Part shown: positions 56,801 through 64,000 of the stretch, piece by piece
Position numbering within the stretch: position 1 is the first letter of the stretch
How the letters are laid out: each line of letters starts with the position of its first letter
Assembly: GCA_965644295.1 (NCBI GenBank)
Contig: CBFFRP010000253.1
Coordinates: 106,223 to 170,222, forward strand
DNA length: 64,000 nucleotides
Direction: 5' to 3'
Source: Paraphysomonas bandaiensis
Taxonomy: Eukaryota > Chrysophyceae
Translations under genes and position numbers: made by a program
The notes under the pieces: generated by a model
The model's input: only the letters and a program-made list of their open reading frames with translations
Told to the model about the DNA's origin: nothing
Databases searched by the model: none

Positions 56801-59172
56801 TGGTAGCGAATGCTAGTTGTAGGGATGGGGAAGATGACAAGAAGCTACGGTTTGACAAGAACCAAGCAGACTATTCAGCGAGAAAAATCAAGATGCATCT
56901 AATGAAGAAAAACCGAAACCATCTTGGCTTGGAGGACCCGCCAGCCGGAGGAAGGAATTTAGAGTCATGGAGAGAGCGTAATGATACCTGTGTTAGTACT
57001 ATTTGGGAGGCTTGCGAGCATGACCCTGATGTGTTGGAGGTAGCCAATCAATATTTGGAGGGGAAGGCAATTTTACCTGCTGATGATCCTGCTAAGGAGG
57101 TGTTATCCAGTGAGCTCCTTCAGACACTGGTTGATAGGTTCAGAGGCGAGATTGGGACTGTATTGGAGAAGACTACGGCAGAATACCATTCGTTCAAAAT
57201 AAGGCCGGGGGAAAAGGTGTCTGTTGGGGTAGATCGACTGAACGGTATAATCCAGAAGCTCATAAAATTGGGACAACCGCAGACAGAGGCAAGTAAATTA
57301 GCAAAGATAAAAGCAGCGCTGCAGATAGAGGAATTACATGATTTATGGATGTCGGTAGCGATGATGCCTAAAGCAACAACTACATTTGATTCGGTGAAAG
57401 AGGCTTGTGAAGAGTATGACGAGGCTATGACGCAGCTGAAGAAACTAAAGGGAGACAAATCTGAAGAGATCAATTTTACGGCGTCGAAGGAGCCAGTGGT
57501 TTGTTCATTTTGTCGGAAGAAGGGACATGTAGCAGCGAATTGTTATGCTAAGGAACGACAAAGAAAAATGGATAAGTTCAAAAGAAAAGGGAAGACAAAG
57601 GAAAAGGCTTCGAAGAGTGTGCAGCAGCCAGGATCAAAGGATTATACTGGTTGTCATATCTGTGGAGATTTTAGTCATAAAGCCCGACAGTGCAAGTCGA
57701 AAAAACGGAAGAACATAAAAAACCCGGATAATGAGAATCCTCGAAAATCGAACAGGAAATTCGAGACAGAATGGAAGAAATACGTCAACGACGGAGAGTC
57801 GTCGGATGATGAAGCGAATATGTTTGGAGAAGAGGTTTTGCTATCGGTGGATACGTCGGAAGAACCTCGTGTATATCTGGACAGTTGTGCAAGTAAAAGA
57901 CTGTTTATAGTAAAGGATAAAATTGCACTGGAGTCATTTACTCCTGAGTTTGGGGCAATCCAACTAACTAGAAAGGGTTCTCAATTGGAGACACAGGGGG
58001 CTGGTACATTCGGGGAATGGAGAGACATCAGAGTTAGTGAAGAAGCGGTGAAGAACATTGTGTCAGGAGGAATGCTGAGATCAATGGGATACGGATTACA
58101 ACTGCTTCGAAAGCCTAAAATCGTGGAATTGGACTCTGGAAACGAGGTGTTGACTGGAGAGTACGATGAGCATGGAGGAATGCCGTATGTGGACTTGATG
58201 GAGGTGTTAAATCTGCCAAATGTGTCTATGTGCAATCAGATGGAGGAGGTAAATTTGTCGGATAATACAGGACAAGATGCGTTGGATCGCTTACATGAGC
58301 GTACTGGACATGTCTCGAAATCGAAGTTATTAGAAGCTCACCGACACATGTTATTCAGAGGATCAGGACTACAACGACATCACCTTTCGAAGGCAAAGGA
58401 GAAGAGTTGCAAGAAACCCCTGTGTAAATGGTGTGCCAAGGCGAAGATAACCAGGCATTCGTTCAAATCACGGGACAACGAAGAGCTAAGCGCAGTCAGG
58501 TTTCTGGAACGAGTGACAGCGGACATCTCAGTCTACCTCAATTGTGAATCCAGACAAGGGTATAAGTACGTGCTCCTATTTACGGACTTAGCAACAAAGA
58601 TGATATGGGAATATGGATTGAGGACTCGAAGCGGAGAGGAGGTGTTCAAATGTCTACGACACTTGTGCGAGGTCCACTTAGTGAAGTACGAGGGGTGGAA
58701 CCGTATAGTGGAGTATCATGCCGATGGAGGATCCGAACTTATTAGTCAGCAGATAAGAGAGTATCTGTTGCAGCGATATGGGACTCGGGTGTCACATACA
58801 ACACGAGACACGCCAGAGCTCAACGCGGTGTCTGAGAGGAAATTCCGAACAATTGGGGAGATGACACTGACGATGTTGACGGCATCTGGACTTCCAAAGT
58901 CGTTCTGGTTTGATGCTTATCAAACTGCATGTTACATTGTGCGACGAATGCCAACTCGGACGTGGCAAGGATGGATGTCTCCATATGAGTGTGTCCCAGG
59001 GGGGAGCGTTCCCAGCCTATCGTGGCTACGGAAATGGGGGTGCAAAGCATATGTGCTAACACCCAAGGCCGACAGGAGGAAGGACTGGGAGGACAAAGCA
59101 ATGACAGGTTATTTCATAGGGTATCCAGCTGATCGAAAAGGATACAAGGTGCTAGTGTGGGGGACACCGTAG
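56785..59172 (+). CDS. Copia gag-protease-integrase, copy 2
   Basis: 795 residues from an ATG inside the LTR. Two CCHC knuckles lie near residues 239 and 290. The protease-like LDSCAS is near 365. The integrase zinc region spans about 503-550, and the D/D/E core lies near 578, 645 and 683. The frame ends in a TAG created by a 2-base insertion near 59156 (GTGTGGGGG; copy 1 has GTGGGGG). Unlike copy 1, the earlier G run (58999-59004, six bases) keeps the frame open through PSLSWLRKWGCKAYV, the usual copia integrase C-terminal motif. Confidence 0.9.
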   Translation: MSTSVMVANASCRDGEDDKKLRFDKNQADYSARKIKMHLMKKNRNHLGLEDPPAGGRNLESWRERNDTCVSTIWEACEHDPDVLEVANQYLEGKAILPADDPAKEVLSSELLQTLVDRFRGEIGTVLEKTTAEYHSFKIRPGEKVSVGVDRLNGIIQKLIKLGQPQTEASKLAKIKAALQIEELHDLWMSVAMMPKATTTFDSVKEACEEYDEAMTQLKKLKGDKSEEINFTASKEPVVCSFCRKKGHVAANCYAKERQRKMDKFKRKGKTKEKASKSVQQPGSKDYTGCHICGDFSHKARQCKSKKRKNIKNPDNENPRKSNRKFETEWKKYVNDGESSDDEANMFGEEVLLSVDTSEEPRVYLDSCASKRLFIVKDKIALESFTPEFGAIQLTRKGSQLETQGAGTFGEWRDIRVSEEAVKNIVSGGMLRSMGYGLQLLRKPKIVELDSGNEVLTGEYDEHGGMPYVDLMEVLNLPNVSMCNQMEEVNLSDNTGQDALDRLHERTGHVSKSKLLEAHRHMLFRGSGLQRHHLSKAKEKSCKKPLCKWCAKAKITRHSFKSRDNEELSAVRFLERVTADISVYLNCESRQGYKYVLLFTDLATKMIWEYGLRTRSGEEVFKCLRHLCEVHLVKYEGWNRIVEYHADGGSELISQQIREYLLQRYGTRVSHTTRDTPELNAVSERKFRTIGEMTLTMLTASGLPKSFWFDAYQTACYIVRRMPTRTWQGWMSPYECVPGGSVPSLSWLRKWGCKAYVLTPKADRRKDWEDKAMTGYFIGYPADRKGYKVLVWGTP
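56801..56809 (+). other. tRNA primer binding site of copy 2
   Basis: TGGTAGCGA, within the gag reading frame, 16 bases after the ATG at 56785. Same nonamer as in E2 at 62068. Confidence 0.65.
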
Positions 59173-60476
59173 TACACTCTGTACATGTATTATTTGATGA
59201 ATCGGTACCTGAGAGGTCTCAGGATTATTATAGAGAGCTGGAGGAGGCTCAAGTGGCTATAGATCCCGAGGCTCGTCAACCGGGTGAGTTTGAGTATCTT
59301 ATCGGAAAGCACCATGAGGATGGTGGTCTGCTATACAAGACTAACAGAGTGGTGATAAGGAAGGGACTTATTGTGGGATACCGGTCGTTGGTTACTGGTA
59401 ACCAGGTTCAAGTGGAGGATAAAACTCCTATTCATATTGCTGACATCAAGAAGATGACAGAGGATCTTGCGCAGAGGGTGGTTAGGGCCAGAGTTACTGA
59501 CAACCGTGACGGCGGTATCAGCGGAGTGGTGCCACAGCAGTCGGAAAGTGGGCAGGTGCAGCCCCAGGCTGACTCAGCATTACCTTCGGGGGAAGGGACC
59601 CCTGCCGAGAATCATCCGCACGGCAAACGCGCAAGAACTCCAAGGACGGTAACGAATGTGTCGGTGTTAGGACAAATCCATCATTTGAGTGATGAGAGTG
59701 ATGTGAGTGACCTTTTACAGGAGGCAGACTCAGTGTGGATGTCAGCGGAAGAGTCGACAGTGCCTCAGACACATCGTGAGTCCTTGGAGAGTGCCGAGCA
59801 CAGGGAGTGGAGACGAGCTCGCCGTGTAGAGCGAGAGGGTTTGGCGAAGCGAGATACCATGGAGGTGACTCGTATACCGGACGGAGTCGTCCCACTGCAC
59901 TCCAAGTACGTCTATGGAAAGAAGTACGATAAGGAGGGAGAGGTCCGCCGATATAAGGCTCGTCTTGTAGCAATCGGTTGTGGACAGCAGTCGAGTGGTT
60001 GGGCGAACCATTTCGCACCCGTTGTTAAGGGGGTAACAGTGCGACTGTTAATCGCCATAGCTTTCGTGATGAACATGGTAATTCATCAACTGGATGTGTC
60101 TAACGCATTTCTATATGCAGATATAGAGGGGGATGTATATATGAAGGCAACTCCGGACTTTCAGCTGCCTGAGGGGTACTGCTTTAAGTTGAAGAAGTCG
60201 TTATACGGGCTTCGGAGTTCCCCGCGGTCGTGGTGGAAAACATTGGATAAATTCATACGATCTATGCATTTTAAACCATGTGTATTAGACCCGTGTTTGT
60301 ATTATCAGTATAAGGGCGATGAATTGATATTATTAACGATATATGTGGATGATATCCTAGTGTTAGGTCGTGATGTCAACATAGTGAAGGATATTAAAGC
60401 TCAACTGTGTGCCCGGTTTGATATGAAGGATATGGGCGAGATGGAACATTTTCTGAATGTTCGAGTCACAACTTAG
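59157..60476 (+). CDS. Copia linker and reverse transcriptase, copy 2
   Basis: Reading frame of the polyprotein after the 2-base insertion. It contains an acidic/proline linker, then the RT domain: WRRARRVEREG, KARLVAIGCGQQ (usual KARLVAKGxxQ), LDVSNAFLYADI, YGLRSSPRSWW and YVDDILVLG near 60341-60370. The frame ends at a TAG produced by a 4-base insertion at 60471-60474; copy 1 reads straight through there. Confidence 0.88.
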   Translation: MGDTVVHSVHVLFDESVPERSQDYYRELEEAQVAIDPEARQPGEFEYLIGKHHEDGGLLYKTNRVVIRKGLIVGYRSLVTGNQVQVEDKTPIHIADIKKMTEDLAQRVVRARVTDNRDGGISGVVPQQSESGQVQPQADSALPSGEGTPAENHPHGKRARTPRTVTNVSVLGQIHHLSDESDVSDLLQEADSVWMSAEESTVPQTHRESLESAEHREWRRARRVEREGLAKRDTMEVTRIPDGVVPLHSKYVYGKKYDKEGEVRRYKARLVAIGCGQQSSGWANHFAPVVKGVTVRLLIAIAFVMNMVIHQLDVSNAFLYADIEGDVYMKATPDFQLPEGYCFKLKKSLYGLRSSPRSWWKTLDKFIRSMHFKPCVLDPCLYYQYKGDELILLTIYVDDILVLGRDVNIVKDIKAQLCARFDMKDMGEMEHFLNVRVTT

Positions 60477-61389
60477 AACGCCAGAGTATATTCGTCTTGA
60501 CCAATCAGTATATGCGGCTAAGATCTTAGAAAAGTTTGAAAAGTATCTTGGGCCACCGCGAAAGGTACGGAAGAGTCCTCTACCGGCGGAAGCAATGGAT
60601 TTAGTGGCAAAAGGGGCGCGGCATGAGCATACCGAGGAGGAACAGCTTATAGTAGATAACTTCCCATATCGGCCGCTGATAGGTGCATTACTATATCTAT
60701 CGATGAACACGAGGCCGGATATTGCCTATGCAGTGGGAGTACTGTCTCGGTTCAGTAATAAGGTGAATATTGAAGTATGCAAGCTATTAACACATGTATG
60801 GCAATATATTCGTGGTTCTATTGACAAAGGGATTCAATATGGGAGTAGACGGTTCGACTTCCATATGTTTACTGACGCGGATTGGGCGGGAGATCAGCTC
60901 TCCAGGAAGTCCACGTCGGGGTACGTTGGGTTTGCAGCGGGAGGGCCTATAGTCTGGCAGTCCAAACTGCAGACGACAGTGGCAACGTCAAGCATGCAGT
61001 CTGAGTATCAGTGTATTTACTCGGGTCTCCAAGAAGTGCTATGGGTTCGGGGGGTGACGGGTGAGATTAAGTTGAGGCTCATCAAACCCACACCATTCTT
61101 CATCGACAGTCAGAGTGCCCAGGATTTGGCCGAAAACCCAGTGTTTCACAAGAAGTCGAAGCACATTGAGATTAAGTATCACATGGTGAGAGAGCACGCG
61201 GATCCCAATCAGTTCAATACGATTAAGTTAGTGCATGTGCATACATCGCAACAAGCAGCAGATATTTATACAAAGTCATTGGTTGGTTTATCATATATGG
61301 AGCAGAGAAAGAGAAATCTTGGAGAGAAAGTTAAGAGTTCCACTGAAGTGATTAATGAGGGACCAAGGGATAAAAGAAGGCGCAAGTAG
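60457..61389 (+). CDS. Copia RT C-terminus and RNase H, copy 2
   Basis: Continues after the 4-base insertion, back in the original gag frame. Contains YRPLIGALLYLSMNTRPDIAYAVG, the RT thumb signature of copia elements, then the RNase H residues: FTDADWAGD, SMQSEYQCIYSG and FIDSQSAQDL. HKKSKHIEIKYH closes the domain, and the stop lies about 120 bp before the 3' LTR. Confidence 0.88.
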   Translation: MFESQLRTPEYIRLDQSVYAAKILEKFEKYLGPPRKVRKSPLPAEAMDLVAKGARHEHTEEEQLIVDNFPYRPLIGALLYLSMNTRPDIAYAVGVLSRFSNKVNIEVCKLLTHVWQYIRGSIDKGIQYGSRRFDFHMFTDADWAGDQLSRKSTSGYVGFAAGGPIVWQSKLQTTVATSSMQSEYQCIYSGLQEVLWVRGVTGEIKLRLIKPTPFFIDSQSAQDLAENPVFHKKSKHIEIKYHMVREHADPNQFNTIKLVHVHTSQQAADIYTKSLVGLSYMEQRKRNLGEKVKSSTEVINEGPRDKRRRK

Positions 61390-61515
61390 GTACTGAGTTT
61401 TTTAGACACAGAGGTTTAGACTTAGAGATGAGTCTATTTTACTGTCAAGAATTTTTTTATCTCAGGCATTCAATAGCTGGGAGGCGTCATAGTACAGCAC
61501 TCAATTGAGGGGGAG

Positions 61516-61775
61516 TGTTGAGATCTGAAGATTCTATATACTTGCAATTGAGTGCAGTATTATGTGAGATGCAAGGATCGAAAGATATATATGTAATTAG
61601 TACATTATATTATGTAGTATGAAACTGAAGTAGAAGTGGATGACTATACAGGATACGATCACTGAGTGTGTGGTTTGTACACTATAGTAGTAAATGAATG
61701 GTGTTGAACACATCGAACACAACTTAGGTTCTTTATCATGTAATGTTTATAATTTCATCTTATCAGTTGAGAATA
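61516..61775 (+). repeat. 3' LTR of copia copy 2, truncated
   Basis: 260 bp identical to the 5' LTR. The last about 33 bp expected before the end are missing: the sequence switches to the E2 LTR at 61774-61776, with two ambiguous bases (TA) shared. Confidence 0.85.
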
Positions 61776-62067
61776 TTAGAATATGGATCTTATTCTAGTA
61801 TATTCAGTATGTCACTTCAAGACAATGTACGAGAATACAGTGAAATATAGTGATGTACAAATGCTGTGATGATATTGAGAAACTGAAATAGTTTGATCGT
61901 TCAAGATATGTTCAGTAACGAGAGGTTCGCATATGTAGGATATTATGCAGGGATTATAATGAGTTAGTGTTGGTTATCACAACTTCGTGTAAACGATACT
62001 AATAAATCTATCTAGTCTTACGACAAATTCTCTCTGTGATCTAGTGTAAAATGAGCGTTTCTCAACA
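61774..62067 (+). repeat. 5' LTR of E2
   Basis: 294 bp, TATTAGAATATGG to TTTCTCAACA, matching the solo LTR at both ends. The 3' boundary is fixed by the solo LTR (TSD-defined) and by the primer site immediately after it. Confidence 0.8.
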
Positions 62068-64000
62068 TGGTAGCGAGCGAGGAGGAGAGAAGGAGGATAG
62101 AGGAGTAGTGCCACAGTTTAATGAGAGCAATGTTGAACAATGGATTGAAGACTTCGAAACGTTCCTCATGAGGAAAGAGCAAAGTGAAGTAGCTGTGGAG
62201 CCACCACCGAAGGAGAGCGACTTCGGGGAACAGCCACTCACGTTAATGGAGGAGAAGTCTTACAGACAGGCTGTGAAGAAGTACTGGAAGGCGAATGCCA
62301 TAGCGTATTCGTACTGCAGAGAGGCAGTGCAATCATCTTCGAAGGCGCTTCAGAAATTCCATCTTCTACATAAAGGGTTCAAGGCTGATGGAAGTGGAAG
62401 CAACAGGTTTAAGGCGCATATTATGATTGATGAGTTGAAGAAGTGCTTTGCTGGAGGGAAGCAAAACAAGATCAGTGAGCTGTTGACTCAGTATGGCTCT
62501 TTCCGTATGCGTCCGGAGGAGACTGCGAAGGACTATATAATACGGTTTGAAATACTGCTGAAAGAGCTACAGGAGCAGCAGCAGGACATATCGGAGCTCT
62601 CAAAAATAACACGGTTACGAGAAGGTCTGTTGAATGAAGAATATGCTCCTCTGAATGTTGCTTTGTATTTGATGCCTGATGATGTTGATTATGCAACATT
62701 ATCAAGGAAGATAGAACGGTATGATGATACCATTCCTGGAAGGATTGCGTTAGAGCGGAAACGCAAGAAGGTGGAGGAGCTGAACTTCATTGAAAAGAGC
62801 AAACGGTCTCGAACGGAACGGGATAAGCGTAAGAAGGGCAACTGTAGATATTGCAGGAAAGAAGGAATTCCTCATAGCCATTCAACTGAACAGTGCAGGA
62901 GGAAGCAGAGGAAGAAGGATGGAGAGATATCAGGGCAGCGTCCTGGAAGTGCTGAATACACGGGATGCAGAAATTGCAAGTCTCTGGAACATCTTGCTGC
63001 TGATTGTCCAACGACGAAGAAAAAGCATTCTAGAAGAGGAGAGAAAGGGAAGAATCATGGTAGGAAGCCGGACAAAAGGCTGCTGACAGTAGAGAATATA
63101 CGGCGTGGAGAACCAGCAGATTTCTCTGATGAAGATGAAGCAAATATGATCGAGGATGTTATGAAATTGTCATGCAATATACATGAAACGAATATATGTA
63201 GTGTAAATGATGACATGCATTATACATATATTGACACCTGCTGTTCATCATCAATGTTCTTGATGAATGATGTGACCATGCTTGACACTCATATGAATAC
63301 ATCAAAGGTGATAAACGGCTCTAAGAAGGGATCAGAGATTCATATCACAAGTGTGGGTTCCCGTGGAGCATGGAGAGACATAGAAATTTCAGATCAGATC
63401 AATCGATGCCTGTGCTCCGGACGTAAGCTGAACGAAATGGGCTATCGATTCACGGTGTGGTATGGGATCCAAATTTATGACTGTAATACTGGTGAACTGG
63501 TACTGGAGGGACCCATGAAGAATGGAATGACTGCAGTTCCAACTCAGCAGCTGTTGGAGCTTCCAGATGTGTCTACACCGAGTAATTGTGAAGTAAATCT
63601 TAGCGATAGGACTGGTGAGGACGAGCTGGAGTTGCTGCATCGGAGAGCGGGTCACTTCAACAAACATGCGTTAGTGGAGGCACATAAGAGGATGCTCATC
63701 ATGGGTACAGGGTTGAAACGGAAACACCTCACAGCCAAGGTACACAAAAATCAGTGTTTGTGTGATGTGTGTGCCAGGTCTAAGATAACCCGAGTCAGCT
63801 TCCGAACGAAGGACGAGAATTCCGTTAGACCGAATTTTTCAGCAGATATCGCTGTGTACTTAAATTGTCCTGCTAGAGGAGGTGAGAGGTATGTGTTAAA
63901 GATAACGCATCATGCCAGCAAAATGTTCTGGGCGACGGGTTTAGTCCACAGAACTGGGGAAGCGGTCTTAGAAGTCTTCAAAGAGCTATTTAGAGGAGAT
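62051..64000 (+). CDS. E2 gag-protease-integrase polyprotein, partial
   Basis: An uninterrupted 650-codon frame from the ATG at 62051, which is 17 bases inside the LTR, to the window edge. Gag core is followed by two cysteine/histidine knuckles: a widened CRYC...HSTEQC and a normal CRNCKSLEHLAADC. The protease-like motif is YIDTCCSSSMF near residue 395. The integrase zinc region has HRRAGH and CDVCARSK, then the first catalytic aspartate in FSADIAVYL. No stop or frameshift is seen, so E2 may be coding-competent this far. Confidence 0.88.
   Translation, partial: MSVSQHGSERGGEKEDRGVVPQFNESNVEQWIEDFETFLMRKEQSEVAVEPPPKESDFGEQPLTLMEEKSYRQAVKKYWKANAIAYSYCREAVQSSSKALQKFHLLHKGFKADGSGSNRFKAHIMIDELKKCFAGGKQNKISELLTQYGSFRMRPEETAKDYIIRFEILLKELQEQQQDISELSKITRLREGLLNEEYAPLNVALYLMPDDVDYATLSRKIERYDDTIPGRIALERKRKKVEELNFIEKSKRSRTERDKRKKGNCRYCRKEGIPHSHSTEQCRRKQRKKDGEISGQRPGSAEYTGCRNCKSLEHLAADCPTTKKKHSRRGEKGKNHGRKPDKRLLTVENIRRGEPADFSDEDEANMIEDVMKLSCNIHETNICSVNDDMHYTYIDTCCSSSMFLMNDVTMLDTHMNTSKVINGSKKGSEIHITSVGSRGAWRDIEISDQINRCLCSGRKLNEMGYRFTVWYGIQIYDCNTGELVLEGPMKNGMTAVPTQQLLELPDVSTPSNCEVNLSDRTGEDELELLHRRAGHFNKHALVEAHKRMLIMGTGLKRKHLTAKVHKNQCLCDVCARSKITRVSFRTKDENSVRPNFSADIAVYLNCPARGGERYVLKITHHASKMFWATGLVHRTGEAVLEVFKELFRGD
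62068..62076 (+). other. tRNA primer binding site of E2
   Basis: TGGTAGCGA directly after the LTR end CAACA, as expected for priming by initiator tRNA-Met; same nonamer as in copies 1 and 2. Confidence 0.75.

Larger units (their letters stand above)
56508..61775 (+). mobile_element. Ty1/copia LTR retrotransposon, copy 2
   Basis: About 5.3 kb element with a 5' LTR from 56508 and a 3' LTR from 61516. A polypurine tract, AATTGAGGGGGAG, lies just before the 3' LTR. The two LTRs are identical over 260 bp by eye, so the insertion is recent. The 3' LTR is cut short at the E2 LTR start. No target-site duplication is visible (GTTCT on the left, TTAGA on the right), which fits a nested insertion on the right side. 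Confidence 0.95.
61774..64000 (+). mobile_element. Second Ty1/copia element (E2), 3' end outside window
   Basis: 5' LTR at 61774-62067, primer site at 62068, then an open gag-protease-integrase frame to the window end. It is a different family from copies 1 and 2, with clearly diverged protein, but has the same organization. The solo LTR at 42642-42991 belongs to it. Confidence 0.9.

Noticed and set aside
1-61775. Idea that the block between the copia copies is already a completed inversion
   Set aside because: The visible flanks do not show swapped target-site duplications (CTATA beside copy 1, GTTCT and TTAGA beside copy 2), and one end of copy 1 is outside the window.

Overview
This 64 kb window is nuclear DNA from a compact eukaryotic genome. 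Many genes are interrupted by short GT-AG introns, mostly about 44-60 bp. Intergenic gaps are mostly a few hundred bases to about 2 kb, and both strands are used. The gene set suggests a unicellular protist, possibly a stramenopile-like alga or relative: a CDPK with EF-hands, a QxxHH fatty-acid elongase, an EGLN-type prolyl hydroxylase, a BAF-like protein and Ty1/copia elements. No rRNA, organelle or taxonomic marker is present, so the organism assignment is an inference.

Layout. Positions 1-4245 hold a minus-strand Ty1/copia element (copy 1) that runs off the left edge. About 51 kb of genes follow: MFS transporter (-), BAF-like protein (+), TIM22 (+), von Willebrand A-like remnant (-), EGLN-type hydroxylase (+), STK32-like kinase (-), Myb/SANT-like protein (+), CDPK (-), secreted cysteine-rich protein (+), a large triple-dysferlin-domain protein (-), elongase (+), zinc-free MDR reductase (-), ETFBKMT-like methyltransferase (+), SWI/SNF ATPase with bromodomain (+), D-2-hydroxyglutarate dehydrogenase (-), mitochondrial armadillo-like protein (+), PRMT7 (+), FkbM methyltransferase (-) and EMC3 (+). 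Positions 56508-61775 hold a second copy of the same copia element (copy 2) in the opposite orientation. It abuts a third, different copia element (E2) that runs off the right edge. A solo LTR of the E2 family, with target-site duplication, lies at 42642-42991, next to an inverted-repeat element at 43026-43712.

The genes are mostly housekeeping and are not an obvious pathway cluster. Mitochondrial functions recur: TIM22, D2HGDH, the ETF-beta methyltransferase and the armadillo protein.

Three patterns stand out. First, all five long CATA/TATG arrays lie in head-to-head promoter regions. Second, two almost identical copia copies face each other across about 52 kb. Third, in both copia families the gag start codon lies just inside the 5' LTR, followed directly by a TGGTAGCGA primer site, as in yeast Ty1. 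Splice models were built by hand from reading frame, phase and GT/AG sites; most close with consistent phase. The 3' half of the dysferlin-domain gene and the penultimate exons of D2HGDH are tentative.
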